A stretch of 64,000 bases of DNA from Lotus japonicus (taxonomy: Eukaryota > Streptophyta > Magnoliopsida > Fabales > Fabaceae): NCBI RefSeq assembly GCF_012489685.1, contig NC_080044.1, positions 30,360,369 through 30,424,368 on the forward strand. Reading direction: 5' to 3'. Each line of letters opens with the position of its first letter. Position 1 is the first letter of the stretch. The notes beneath the pieces were generated by a model, which worked only from the letters and a program-made list of their open reading frames with translations, was not told the origin of the DNA and ran no database searches. Made by a program: the position numbers and the translations under genes. Shown piece by piece: positions 11,380-23,910 of the stretch.

Positions 11380-11936
11380 CTAAGGGGGAGTACCTTGTAC
11401 TTCAAGCTAAGTTTTTCACACCCCAAGCTTTTTGCTTATGACAAAAAGGGGGAGTACAACCCAGTTTTTGATGTATAAGATGTGTTAGTGTGATTTATTT
11501 TTTCTTTTGGAGAATTTAAGAGTTCCACCTTTATGACCATAGATGTGTCACTGGACAAATACAAGGAATACATTTCACTTCTTCTGAAGTGATTTTAGTT
11601 TGACTCTGATACCCAAGACTCTGATACCTTGTCCGTTGACTCTGATTACTTATGCGCTCTGATTATTCCATTTCATCTATGTCATAAGTTTTTCACTCTG
11701 AACTCTTATATTATTTAGCTCAGAATCTAGACTTTTCTAACGTTTTCATCAAGTATTAGATTTAGGGGGAGCTAAGCTCAGAATCAAGCAGTGACTTGAA
11801 TTCAGAATGAGCAAAATAAACTATTCACATCAGGATAAGTCTTTTTCTATATCCCTAAACTCTGAGTGAATTCAGTTTATTGTTTAAGAATTGTTCATCA
11901 AAAATCTTAGTTTTGTCATCATCAAAAAGGGGGAGA
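11380..11936 (+). promoter_or_regulatory. Four polypurine-tract-like motifs before the 3' LTR
   Basis: Purine runs of the type AAAAAGGGGGAG occur at about 11381-11390, 11443-11454, 11761-11771 and 11924-11936. The last one directly precedes the LTR start (11938) and is the likely functional plus-strand primer. Multiple PPT copies are a known trait of Sireviruses. Confidence 0.75.
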
Positions 11937-11937
11937 T

Positions 11938-13128
11938 TGTAAGATCAAGTTTTGATCTAGTAGTACAACTCTATGTTTTGATGATTACAAGTTAACCTTT
12001 TGATATGAACAATTGTGGTACTCTAACGTGTTTTTCTGAGTGTGCTATTTACAGGCTCTGACCTCTATTCAATCTCACACAAATCAGAAGCACTGTGCTT
12101 AAAGAGTGACCCAAGCATCGCTTTCGCATTCACCATGTTCAGTATGAACAGTGGAAAAGCTTCAGAAGTTCTGAAGTTATACAAACTCTGATGTGGACTC
12201 AGTCACCAGAAGTTCTGACAACCAAGAAACACTGAAGGTTCAGATGTTCTGATGGTGTAGAAGACTCTGAAGATCCAGAAGCTGAATAGTGGAAACTCTG
12301 ATGTCCAGAAGCAAGAAACTTTGAAGACCATGTACTTCCCTCTGAGTTCAGAATCAGAAGATACAACGGTCAGAGGATCTGTGCTTTCCCTCTGACTCTG
12401 ATCAACCCGCTTCACAAGTTCCAACATGAAGCATTCCCCTGATCAGAAGTCTCCTAGGTTTAAAGGTCAAGTCACTATCCAAGTACAAAAGCAACCGTAC
12501 CATCCTGACGACCTACCTAACGTTCTCAGCCACAACAGAAGCTGGAATTTCCAGAACTTCCCTCCAACGGTAGCATTTCCATGCAGCGTTCAAACCCTAA
12601 TCCTTGGAGTATAAATAGAGGCTGAAGATTGAAAGATGCGGTTGGAAGAATTTACACAAGCATAAGCCATATTCAAAAACCTTCAAGCATTCTTTCATCT
12701 GAAATTCATTGTGTTTACTATTAGCTTTTCAGAAGCAAATCTCTTGTAAACATTCTTTGATAAACAGTTTGTTTAGTTCCTTTAGGAGATCAAGGTTGAT
12801 CGGATCCTAGAGAAGACTAAGAGAGTGAATCTTAGTGTGAGCTAAGTCAGTGTAATTGTTAGTCACTTGTAGGTCTCAAGTGCAGTTGTAACACTTTACC
12901 TGATTAGTGGATTGCCTTCATTCTAAGAAGGAAGAAATCACCTTGACGGGTGGACTGGATTAGCTTGAGGGATTTATCAAGTGAACCAGGATAAAAATCC
13001 TTGTGTGCTTCTCTATCTCTTATCTTTAGCACTTAAGTTCTCGAAAGATTTGCTAGAATCTTTAAGGTGGAAGTTTTTACTTGAAAACGTTATTCAAACC
13101 CCCCTTTCTACCGTTTTTCATACCTTCA
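11938..13128 (+). mobile_element. 3' LTR of the Sirevirus
   Basis: A 1191-bp LTR starting TGTAAGATCAAG directly after the PPT and ending CATACCTTCA. It contains a TATA box, TATAAATAG (12610-12618), after a U3 rich in CAGAAG/TCTGA repeats. The end is confirmed by homology to the other Sirevirus LTRs in the window, which end CACACCTTCA before a PBS. The next bases AGTTT (13129-13133) are presumably the target duplication; the other copy lies left of the window. The element was inserted into the LTR of the copia element that follows. Confidence 0.88.
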
Positions 13129-13267
13129 AGTTTTTCACTGAACTGGGTTAACAATTCATGTGTTTTGTTGTTTCTGTTTTGAGTTACTGTTTTACTGTTA
13201 AGCGATTATCGAACCCATTGTCCCAGCATCGTGCAGGACATTCGTACTACAAGGAACCTGAATTACA
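13129..13267 (+). mobile_element. 3' end of the 5' LTR of a second copia element
   Basis: Remaining end of an LTR (…GAATTACA) cut by the Sirevirus insertion. It aligns with the LTR end at about 62965-63107: both contain the phrase GAACTGGGTTA followed by a T-rich stretch and CAGCATCG. Confidence 0.7.
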
Positions 13268-13269
13268 AT

Positions 13270-13281
13270 TGGCATCAGAGC
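13270..13281 (+). promoter_or_regulatory. PBS of the second copia element (TGGCATCAGAGC)
   Basis: Differs at one base from the usual copia initiator-tRNA-Met PBS TGGTATCAGAGC. The same variant occurs at 63153-63164, so it is a family trait rather than a random mutation. Confidence 0.75.
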
Positions 13282-13332
13282 AGGCACCTTGTTCTGGTTG
13301 GGTGAGCTCCAGGGAATTTGATTCAAGTTCTC

Positions 13333-16300
13333 ATGGATAACAAGGAGGGAGGATCAGTCAATAGGCCACCCATTCTAGATGGTACTAACTATGACTACTG
13401 GAAGGTTCGCATGACAGTCGTTCTCAAGTCAATTGACAACAAGACTTGGAAAGCTATTGTCAAGGCTTGGAAGCACCCCACTAAGCCTCAGGTTGGAGGC
13501 ACCTCTACCACTGTTTTGGAGAAACCTGAAGAGGAATGGACCAGTGTTGAAGATGAAGCTGCTCTTGGAAACTCAAAGGCTCTAAATGCTATCTTTAATG
13601 GAGTTGACAAGAATATGTTTAGGCTGATCAATACGTATACTGTGGCAAAGGATGCTTGGGAAATTCTGAAGACTGCACATGAAGGAACTACTCGAGTAAG
13701 GATGTCAAGACTTTAGATGCTTACCACTCAATTTGAAAATTTGATGATAACTGAAGAAGAGACTATCTCAAAATTCCATATGTGTGTCTGTGACTTGTCT
13801 AATGCCTCATTTGCTTTGGGAGAACCTATGTCAGATGAGAAGTTTGTAAGGAAGATCTTGAAATCTTTTCCCCATAAATTTGTTATGAAAGTCACTACAA
13901 TTGAGGAGGCTCAAGACATTGAGAACATGAAAGTTGATGAACTTATTGGTTCTTTGCAGACATTTGAGTTGAAACTGAGTGGGAAGTCTGAAAAGAAGAA
14001 TAAGAGTATTGCTTTTGTGTCTAACACTGATGAAGGTGATGATGAAGACTGTGAGGGTGAAAACCCTTCTGAGGCTCTGGCTATGCTAGCAATAAAAATT
14101 CAACAGAGCATTGAGAAAGATTGACAAAAGAATCAGGCCGCCTAATGTCCAGGACATGAAGTTCGACAACAAACTCAAGTTTTCTAATTCACAGAGGAAG
14201 ACCAAAGAAGAAGAAAGATCTGGTCAGAACAAAGGAGTGCAGTGTCATGAATATGAAGGATATGGCCACATTAGGTCTGAATGTGCCACCTATCTAAAGA
14301 AGCAAAAGAAAGGTATGATGGTAACTTGGTCAGATGAAGACACTGAAGATGAGGAGGAGATATCTTCAAACAAAGTTAATGCTTTTTCTGGAACCATTTA
14401 TGAGTCTGAGAGAAGTGATGAGGACATCTCAAATGAGGAACTGGCTGAGACTTACAAGCTGCTACATAACAAGTGGGAAGAAGAATGTAAACTTGTGAGA
14501 GAAAAGCAAAGTGAGATAGAACAACTTGTTTCTCAGAATGAAAGACTGAAAGAGCTCAGCACAAAGCTGAAGGAAGATCTGGAGGAATGGCAAAGTAAGT
14601 TTAATAATGCTGACATTATGGAAAAAGCTAACCTAATGTTGATTAATGCAGGACTTTAAGAGCAAGTGGCAACTCTGACAAGAAAGCTCGGAGCTACTCA
14701 CAAATCAGTTAGAATGCTGAACAGTGGTTCTGATATGCTTGATGAAATTCTGAAAGAAACTAGCAAGCAAGGAGGGAGTTTGAAGGGAATTGGTTTTGAC
14801 TACAGAACAACAAACAAAGAAGATCAGGAAGGATCAAAGAAATTTGTTTCTGCAACAAAACAAACTGAATTCAAGAAGCCCAGGAATTATCAATTGTCAG
14901 ATCCATTGCCCCGACATGTGCCTCAGCATGTGAACCCCCAGCTTAAGTTTGACAAAACTGTACCTTGGAAGTGTCACTGCTGTGGTAGGAATGGTCATAT
15001 AAAGCCCTATTGTTTCAAGTTATATGGCTATCCTCAGATGCTCAATAATATCAAGTCTTCAAAGTCTATTCAGATGAGGAAGCAATGGAAGCCCAAGGGT
15101 GAAGTCAGATGTCAGGTAGCTTACACATCTTTCAGAGCATCATCAAAGGAAGATTGGTATTTTGATAGTGGCTGCTCAAAGCACATGACAGGGAACAAGA
15201 GCTTCTTACAAGACATCAGAAGTCACTCCACCAACTATGTTACTTTTGGAGATGGAGCTAAAGGAAAGATCAAGGGAGTAGGAAAGCTTGTTAGCACAAA
15301 ATCTCCTAACTTGAATAATGTGTTACTTGTCAATGGTTTAACTGCAAATCTGATCAGCATAAGCCAACTTTGTGACCAAGGGTTTGATGTGAAGTTCAAT
15401 AAAATAGAATGTGTCGTGACCACTGATGATGACAAAATTGTGATGAGAGGAGACAAATCAAAAGACAATTGTTGACATCAGAGGAAAGAGCTCATGTTTC
15501 TAGATGTTTGATAACCAAGGAAGATGAGGTGAATGTATGGCATCAAAGACTAGGACATCTCAACTACAAGAGCATGCAAAAGGTTATTGCTGATGAAGCA
15601 ATAAGAGGTTTGCCCAAACTAAGCTTGGGAGAAGGAAAGCTTTGTGGAGAATGTTAGATTGGAAAATAAACCAAAGTGTCACACAAGATGCTCCAGCATC
15701 AGACCACGACAAGGGTTCTGGAATTGCTTCACATGGATCTTATGGGTCTCATGCAGGTTGAAATCTTAGGAGGAAAAAGGTATGTGTTTGTCTGTGTGGA
15801 TGATTTTTCAAGGTATACATGGGTTGAATTTATGAGAGAAAAATCAGAGACTTTTAAAATATTCAAGAACCTATGTTGGAGACTTCAGAATGAGAAGAAC
15901 TGTGTGATTGTGAGAATCAGAAGTGATCATGGAAGGGAGTTTGAGAACTCAAATTTTTTGGAGTTCTATGGAACAGAAGGTATCAGTCATGAGTTTTCTG
16001 CCCCCATCACTCCACAGCAGAATGGAATTTTTGAAAAAAAAAAATAGAACTCTCCAGGTATTAGCAAGAGTAATGTTACATGCTAAGAAGATTCCACGCC
16101 AGTTCTTGGCTGAAGCTATGAGTACTGCATTTTACATACATAATAGGGTCACCATTAGGGCAGGGACATCCTCTACACAGTATGAGCTATGGAAAGGTAG
16201 AAAGCCTTCTGTAAAATACTTTCACATCTTTGGAAGTAAATGCTATATTCTTGCAAATTGTGATCCTAAGAGGAAGCTTGATCCAAGGAGTGATGAAGGG

Positions 16301-16541
16301 ATTTTCATGGGGTATTCTATGAACAGCAAAGCTTATAGAGTGTATAATTCTCGCACAAGGACCATGATGGAATCTGTGAATGTGACTGTGGATGATGAAC
16401 CAAGTAAGAAGGAAGAAACAAATTTGAATAAAGATGATGATTGTGCAGATGTTCCAGCCGATGCTCCAACAACCAGAGATCAGAAAAATCATCCTCAAGA
16501 AAACATCATTGGTAATCTTCAAGAAGGGGTGACTACCAGAT
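13333..16541 (+). pseudogene. Decayed Ty1/copia gag-pol (gag, zinc knuckle, protease, integrase), truncated
   Basis: Begins at ATG 13333 (MDNKEGGSVNRPPILDG) with a DUF4219/UBN2-type gag. Then come a zinc knuckle in which the second Cys is Tyr (CHEYEGYGHIRSEC), the second knuckle CHCCGRNGHIKPYC, protease WYFDSGCSKHMTG, GAG-pre-integrase WHQRLGH and an integrase core with HMDLMG, RSDHGREF and a derived EKKK. Lesions seen: TAG at 13714-13716, a frameshift near 14105, TAA at 14657-14659, a frameshift near 15470, TAG at 15655-15657, TAA at 15667-15669, and a frameshift in a poly-A run near 16034-16045. Reverse transcriptase and RNase H are absent because the sequence stops at about 16541, where it joins an oppositely oriented Sirevirus fragment. 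It is clearly dead. Confidence 0.88.
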
Positions 16542-16542
16542 C

Positions 16543-18048
16543 CATTCATTCCATTTCTGCTAACGCCATAGATCATTGAAGCCATTAAACTTCTATCTAC
16601 GCTTTTAGCTAGGAACCTCTGAAAAGATTTTTCATATTTGGTTTCATTTTTATCATCAGAAGTAGTGGATAAAATAACTTCTTCCAACTTGGAAATTTGA
16701 TTTTTGAGGACAGAGTTGGAATTGTCTAAAGAGAAATTATTTTCTTTTAACTCAGAAATTGTTTTCACATGTTTAGAAGATGTATCAGAAGCATCAAGAA
16801 AATCCTTTTTCAGCCTTTTATGCTTAGTCAGAAGTAAATCATGTTTGTTCATAATTTCAGCTAAGGCAGATTTTAGTTGAGACAATGAGAAAGATGTGAA
16901 TACCTCACTTTCATCTTCAGAGTCTGACCCTCTGATGCTGGATCTGATTCAGCCTTTGACTCTGCTTCTTTGTCTTTGACAATAGCCATGAGTCCTTCAA
17001 TGACCTCGCCATCAAAGTCCACTCCTTCTGAGTCTGAATCATCAAGAGTTACCATAAGACTTTTCTTAGCCTTGACATACTTCTTAGGCTTCTTGTCTTT
17101 CTTCAGCTTAGGACAATCACTCTTGTAATGTCCTGGCTCATTGCATTCAAAGCATGTAACTTCTTTTGATGATGACTTGCGTTGACCAGATGAAGACTCT
17201 TGCTTTCCTTTAGCTCTGGATGAACCTTTGTATTTGTTTTGCCTGTGCTTCCAAAGGTGATTGATTCTCTTTGAAAGAAGTGAGAGCTCATCTTCATCAG
17301 AGTTCTCAGACGATTCTTCTGACACTTGTTCAGCTTGAAGCGCCTTGGTCTTCTTAGACTTCACCTTTAGAGCTATGGACTTTTGGTTCCTCTGAGCAAC
17401 ATGATCAGCACGATCTATCTCATGACTTCTCAGGATACCGATGAGTTCTTCTAAGGTCATCTTTTTAATGTCTTTAGATAGCTTCAAGGAAGTCATCAAA
17501 GGCATCCACTTCTCAGGAAGACCTCTGAGAATTCTCTTTACATGGTCAGCATTGGTGTAGCCTTTGTCAAGTATTCTGATTCCAGAAATGATCATCTGAA
17601 ATCTGGAGAACATAGCATCAACTGTTTCATCAGGTTCCATCATGAAGGCTTCATACTTTTTGATCAAGGAGAACGCCTTTGTCTCCTTGACCTCTTCATT
17701 TCCTTCATGAGACATCTTCAAGGAATCAAAGATCGCCTTGGCAGAATCACGGTCTGTGATCTTCTCATATTCTTCATATGGGATAGCACTCAGCAAGATA
17801 GTTCTTTCTCTGTGATGATCTTTGTACATTTTCTTTTGAGCTTCAGTCATCTTGTCTCTTGGGATCTTCACTCCATCATCATTAACAAGGCGAGTGTAGC
17901 CATCAGTAATGTGATCCCAGAGATCAGCATCGAATCCAAGAAAGAAACTTTCGATTCTATCTTTCTAGTATTCAAACTTTTCTCCATCAAACATAGGTGG
18001 TTTAGCATTGTAGTGCTCTCTTTGAGCATCGCTGGTGGTGGCAGCCAT
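16543..18048 (-). pseudogene. gag: Sirevirus gag, minus strand, with one stop and one frameshift, 3' truncated
   Basis: Gag starts at ATG 18048, five or so codons before a PPMFDGEKF motif. A TAG at 17967-17965 replaces what is Trp in homologous gag copies. The frame then continues through the UBN2-like domain (DHHRERTILLSAIPYEEYEK), zinc knuckle CFECNEPGHYKSDC and acidic linker. A frameshift near 16930 moves to the frame containing SQLKSALAEIMNKHDLLL. The gene ends abruptly near 16543 after RNGMNG, where it is fused to the plus-strand copia pseudogene. Pol is missing. Confidence 0.85.
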
Positions 18049-18109
18049 TTGAGTTTTTCACACCGGTCCGGATCTCTGAACACTGTTAAGTGTGGTAATC
18101 AGAACTTAC

Positions 18110-18121
18110 GCTCTGATACCA
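18110..18121 (-). promoter_or_regulatory. PBS of the minus-strand Sirevirus
   Basis: TGGTATCAGAGC on the minus strand, complementary to the 3' end of initiator tRNA-Met, two bases from the LTR end at 18124. Confidence 0.85.
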
Positions 18122-18123
18122 AT

Positions 18124-20651
18124 TGAAGGTATGAAAAACACTAGAAAGGGGGGGGGGGGTTTTAATAGGGTTTTAGGCTTTTTGAAATTTCCCTCTAAGA
18201 TTAAGGATAATCTTTTCGGATTAAAGAACACAAGATGTAAGAGTTAAGGGAAGGAGAAAAGCACACGATGATTTTATCCTGGTTCACTTGATAAATCCCT
18301 CAAGCTAATCCAGTCCACCCGTTAAGGTGATTTCTTCCTTCTTAGAATGAAGGCAATTCACTATTCAATGATTGTTACAACTGCACTAGCAACCTGCTCA
18401 GTGACTAACACTACGATGAACTAGCAGCACTAAGACAACCTTGCCTTAGTCTTCTCAAGAATTCTGACCTCACTGGTCTCTCAAGGAATCTACAAACAAA
18501 GTTTGTGAAATAGTTCAGTTTACAAAGAGATGCTTCTTAATAAGCAGAAGTAAACACAAATAGGAACAATGTGAAGAAAATATTGCTAAGATATTCGCTG
18601 AGAGTATTTCACTTGTTTGTGCAAAGTTTCTTGGTTCATTTCTTCAGTCTTCAGCCTTTAAATACTCCAAGGTTTAGAGTGTGTATCCGTTGGATGAATC
18701 TGTCCGTTGGAGGGCAGTTTTGGAATTTCCAGAGCCTGCTATGGTTGAACGTCGTAGGTAAGGCAGTCAGAATAGTACGATAGCTTTTGTATGAATGATA
18801 GTGACAATACCTCAGCCTAGTTGACTCTTGTTGGTCAATCTGCAAGTGCACAGATATCTCCGGGTTTTAAATATCGAATCCACAAGGACCGTGAGTGAGA
18901 ATTATGGTTTAAGCTTGAAGCTTGTGAGTTTTGAAAGCAAGTAAAATTCAGATTTTGGTTTGATTGTTTGTAACAAAGAGTTTGCAAAAATAGCAATAGT
19001 AAAGAGATGAAAATATCAATTGATAAAGATGCTCTGGGTTAATGTTCATCCAATCCTCCTTAATCAACCTACCCTATGCAATTGAAACCTTGAATCAAAC
19101 CCTTGTTGTTATAGCCTAGATACTCACTCATTGATTCCTCACATGAGCAATTCTCCCATACTAAAAGCTAAGCCCAATTCCTTGTGTACTTAGTCATTTA
19201 TATCAGGCCAACAAAACCAATCCCCCACTCTATTCCTAGAAGCAAGCATAGAAAGATCAATTTCAACCTAAGTCCCTAAACCACAACAATCTTCCGATAT
19301 GATTGTAATTCAGCATTTAGCAAGAGTGCACCCAAGCTAATCATGCATTATAGAATTGAAATACAAGGTAGATTCAGGAACAAGAGCATAAGGGTAGGAA
19401 TTACAACTAGCAATTCATGGAATCACATTAAACCAAAAGCATAAAGAGTACTAGTCACTCATGGCTAGTGAATCCATACAAGAAATGTAAAGAAAACCTG
19501 GAAAATACAAGGTGGCAGCTTCTCACAAGCCCCAAAAGCACTTCCTAAGCTTCAATACTTTGTAAAATTCTAAGAAAAAGTCATAAGTTCTGAACAAAAT
19601 GGCCTAAGGCCTTATTTATAGGCAAAATGGTCGAGCAGGGGCGCTCAAGCGCTGAGCTGGGGCGCTTGAGCGCCCATGAAGCAGAAGCTTCAATTCTCCT
19701 TCTGGCTAGCTGGCACTCAGGCGCCAGGCTAGAGCGCTTGGGCGCCAGACACTCGTTTCTGGTGACTTTTTGGCTTTTGTAAGGGGCCCCCCTTTGAATG
19801 ATTCCATCAATTCTTCAAGCATTTGGCCTTCCCTCTTCATGAGTTACCTGCTGCAGCACTTAAGGACCAAGACAAGGAAAAATATCAAGAAATTCAAAGG
19901 GTTTTTAATCACCTTAGTCCTCACAAAACCATGGCAAAACTAATGCAAGTCCTAAACTCTATAAAAATGCAAGAAAGGCCTTATAAAACTATAAAATTAC
20001 TAAAACCAAACCAAAACTCAAATAAACATAAAAGTGCATGAGAATGCATGAAACACTACATGAGACAAAGAAAAAGACTCAAAACTCTCAAGGAAATGAC
20101 CATAAAAACACTACTAAAATAGGGTCATCAACTCTTGATCTTGGGCGCCACTTCGTGTTGGAACTTGTGAAGCTTGTTAGATCAGAGTCAGAGTGAAACT
20201 TGGATCTTCAGATCATCAGAACTTCTGCTTTTGGACCGTTCATCAGAACATCTGGCCTTCTGAGCATGAAGTGCTTCTGGTCTTGAGAGCCAGCTTACTC
20301 TTGGACTTCAGAGCTTCCGAGTCTTCAGCTTCTGGACCATTCCTCAGAACATCTGGTCTTCAGAACTTCAGAGCTTGGAGTGTTCAGAGTCCACATCAGA
20401 GCTTATAATCTTCAGAGTGTCTGAAGCATTTGCTACCGTTCAGAAGAACGTAGTTAAGTGCAGAAGAGTTGTGCTGGTTACTCTTGGTCTTCAAGTTCTG
20501 AATAATATATTGTTTTTGAATCAGAGCCAGAGCCTGTTTGTCACAACTTAAAGAGACAAACGTTAGAGTACCATAATTGTTCATACATAATAATAAAAAA
20601 TTTATCATCAAAACATAGAGTTGTACCACCTGACCAAATCTTGGTCTTACA
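18124..20651 (-). mobile_element. 5' LTR of the minus-strand Sirevirus, split by an Athila solo LTR
   Basis: In plus orientation it begins TGAAGGTATGAAAAACAC and ends CCAAATCTTGGTCTTACA, the reverse complements of the end and start of the Sirevirus LTR. Subtracting the inserted 1302-bp solo LTR and its 5-bp duplication leaves about 1.22 kb, matching the 1.19-kb LTR at 11938-13128. The right end cuts into the gypsy LTR-like block that follows. Confidence 0.85.
18829..20130 (-). mobile_element. Athila-like solo LTR with target duplication ACTCT
   Basis: A 1302-bp sequence bounded by TGTTGGTCAATC and GGGTCATCA, flanked on both sides by ACTCT (18824-18828 and 20131-20135). It matches the LTR at 1581-2912 along its length, including the minus-strand TATA region (about 19607-19622) and the GC-rich GCGC motifs at about 19635-19750. 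There is no internal region, so it is a solo LTR left by LTR-LTR recombination. Orientation is inferred from the copy that still has its PBS. Confidence 0.93.
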
Positions 20652-23027
20652 CCAATGGTGCACTGGGCTCTGCTACTGGCTTTTCAGAAGCGATCTCCAT
20701 ATCCCCGGAAGGATCCAGCTCCTCCTCAGATACTTGCACAGATGATATCCTGGAACCCATGTCCATAGAGAATAGGAAACGAGGGGGTGCATATGGCATC
20801 TTCACCCTCCCGTTCTCCGGCTCCTGGACCTCGATGACTCGTCCTCTATTGTCACGACGTAGCACCGCCGACATAGATGCGACGTACTTGGCGTGAGTCA
20901 GACACCCAGGACTCGTCGTTCTCCTCGTCACGGAGCGTCAGCGTCCAAGAATGAACCGAACTCGTATTCAGCACCATCTGCTCCCCCCCCAGAACAAAAC
21001 AAATAACAGATAATAGAGGGTCAGATCTCATGCCAAACGTATAAGTAAATCAAATAAGTCACATATTATCACATGAATAAATAAGAGTGTATATATTCAT
21101 ATCTCAGTTAGCAACTTAATAGTTCAGTTAGGCTAACGTCCTCACCAACACACAACCACCACATCACCTTGGCCAATCACGATCATCCGCAGATGAACAA
21201 TCTCGAGGGGACCACACAGTCAACCCACATTTCTCGGGGAGACCACACAGTCAATCCCTAACCCTTGACTCAGTCAGGGTCTTCACATGGAGACCACACA
21301 GTCAATCCATAAATTTCTCCCTCGCGTGCAAGTAACCGTTTGTCTCTAACGGCACCATCGTTCTCATGGTCCATAGCCTACTCTAGCACTATAGCCATGC
21401 AATACTACTTGCAAGCGAAATCTCATTCTCTAGGCTTTACTACTAAGGTCAATTTATAGAAGTAAACTATTAAGGCATTATGAATTACATAATACTAAGA
21501 GGTCTAGGTTTCGATCCCCTTCCTCTCACAAAAGCATCAAATCGGCATACATCTCTCATCAAGTAAGCAAGACAAACGCCTCATCCCTAGAGAGCATAGG
21601 GTTCGGCCAATCAACAACACTTACCACATGTTCATGTTCTCATAATCATAATACTAAATTCAGTACCAAATAATCAGGCAAATACATAGGCAAAAGAATA
21701 TAAGAAAAATCCGCCGAAACCCCAAAAAGAGGGTTCGGCCGTAGCCCATATTGAGCGTAGGGTTTCCAAAAATTTGATCTCATTAAATCAAGTTTCTCAA
21801 GCCAAAATCCAGCAATGTTTCATCATGAATTATCATCAAAATTTCCAGATTCATAGCATGTTATACAACACAAGTCAGACCCATGCAACATAGTGAAAAA
21901 TAGCAACTTTTGACATGTATTCATCAAGCAACATGGCATCACGTAAGATCATGGCCAAAAACAGAAACATTGCACAATATTCATGCATAAAGAAAGTCTC
22001 CCATCATGCAATAAATCCCCCATAGCATAACTCACCCAAAATTGTATCTTTTTCACATAAAATCATGGATTTTCATCAATATAATCGCCTAAACTCTACA
22101 CGGACTAGATCTGCCCTCACCTTTAGTTTTTGGTATGAAAGGAGGATGAAAGATGAAGTGTGAAGAAGACAATTCCTTGCTGTTCCTCTGCCCTTGCTCG
22201 ATCTCTGCCCCTTGGTCTCTCCTTCTCTTTCTCTCTCGCGCTCCTTCTCTTCTTCTCCTCTCTCTCGCGTTCTCTTTCTCTCTTTCTCCCAAACCCTTTC
22301 TTTCTTTTCTCCTCTAAATGTTTCATGTGGAAGTGTGTATGGGAAACCTTATGATTCAGTTCTGTGAAAAAAAAAAGAATTCCCCTCCCAAACCCTTGTA
22401 GCAACCGGCGGCACACACACACACTAGGCCTAGGGTTTTTTTTTCTCTTATTCTCTAGCCCAAGCCCAAAACCAACTAATTAATTTTATTAATTACTAAT
22501 TAAAGGAAATAAAATCAAAACAAAAACCCCCCCATTCCCTCTAGGTGACCGGTGGCCACAACAACAACTAGGGTTTCAAAAACCCTTTTTCTTCCCTTCA
22601 CATGCTTAATTGAAATTAATTAAATTATTCAATTTTTATTAAATAAAAACTGAATTAAATAAATAAATAAACATAATCCTCTTCTCTTATAATAAAACTC
22701 AACCTTTTCCAAATAAATCAAAGATAAATCTAAAACAAACATTCTCTTCTCTTTTCCCTTCACCATACGGCCAAAACCCTATGGTATTTCCCTTCACCTT
22801 GGCCCTCAAGTAACCTTCATCACATCATATTGAGGTTCAAACCTCCTCAAAATTATAATTTTCTAACATGGAAACATTATTATTTCCTCATAATAGTATT
22901 TCCCTACCCTTCATACAATTCACACACACATAATCAATCAAACAAAAAGCTCATCATCCTTCACTAAACTTCACATTTATTATTTATTTCAAATAATAAT
23001 AATACTTAATAAAATCAGGGTCTTACA
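20652..23027 (-). mobile_element. Gypsy LTR-like block, truncated by the Sirevirus LTR
   Basis: AT-rich block ending AAATCAGGGTCTTACA. That end, a GTGAGGGC splice-donor-like motif at about 22113-22121 (minus) and a minus-strand ORF in the corresponding position resemble the large gypsy LTRs at 27709-31922 and 37828-41133. The minus-strand ORF (20931-20647, 94 codons, MTRRTTSPGCLTHAKYVASM) runs into the Sirevirus LTR border and stops just inside it. A CT/AG-rich low-complexity stretch is at 22195-22310. The start of this LTR is missing. The relationship is a weak one, by layout and end motifs rather than full alignment. Confidence 0.45.
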
Positions 23028-23052
23028 GTAGTGATCGTTTAAAACTTATGCG

Positions 23053-23659
23053 TAGGGTGGGAATAGGACAGACCGTGTCAAATTTAAAAGTCTATTTAAT
23101 TAAAAATGTCAAGTTCACGTCATTCAAAAAGTTTTATAAGCCTAACAAACTAGTCTATTTAAATAAATGTGATTAATGTTAATATATTTTATCGTTGATA
23201 TGATTTATACGTTACAAATGTATTATAATAACTTGATATTATATACTAGTTTATAGTTTTATATATTTAAGCAAGTTAATTTATGATATATTTAAATACT
23301 CTAGTATAAAGTATGATTTTAAAAGGCTACAAGACCCTAAAAACTAGAACATTGACTTATTTTCATTTCTAGCTAGTAGTTTATATTTTTTATTTTGTTT
23401 ATAGAAAAACTTATGTGAGTATAATTTAACTCTGAGCTTATGAGTTAGATAGTCTATCTCTTTAAATATAAGTTTGCTACTAAACGAAAAAAAATCTTTT
23501 TACGAGATATGTGTTTAAATGGGTTATTACGAGAAGTTAGACTTTTAGGTAGGTCAGGTTTGGCCTGAAAAAATAAGCCTATGACAAAAAATAAGTCAGA
23601 GTAAGACCTTAAGATTTTTAACTAGGTCAAACCTTTGGCCTATCCTATTCCCATCTCTA
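23053..23659. mobile_element. hAT-like MITE (imperfect 8-bp duplication)
   Basis: About 607 bp with terminal inverted repeats: TAGGGTGGGAATAGGACAG at the left, and the reverse complement of the right end gives TAGAGATGGGAATAGGATAG. Flanks are CTTATGCG (23045-23052) and CTTACACC (23660-23667), a degraded 8-bp duplication at best. The interior is AT-rich without ORFs. Superfamily is tentative. Confidence 0.5.
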
Positions 23660-23883
23660 CTTACACCACTTAGTTATAGTACTTACTACAAGTTACAAAA
23701 TAATGTGAATCTTGTGTATATTTTTGTCTTTTATAATTGGGATGGTTGGAGTTATTGAGGAAGGCGGAGAACATAATCCTCCATCTGTCCTCATTTATAT
23801 GTTATTTTTAAAGACTTTATTTCCTCTTAATATAAGTCATTTTATAATAAACGAAGAATTTAATATATTTTTAAATGTTACTC

Positions 23884-23910
23884 TCATCTATCTATCTATC
23901 TATCTATAAA
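23884..23910. repeat. (TCTA)n microsatellite
   Basis: Six or so TCTA/ATCT units directly before the possible Helitron terminus. Confidence 0.85.

Noticed and set aside
22089..22422. Arg/Glu-rich minus-strand ORFs
   Set aside because: Translation of the CT/GA-rich low-complexity stretch.
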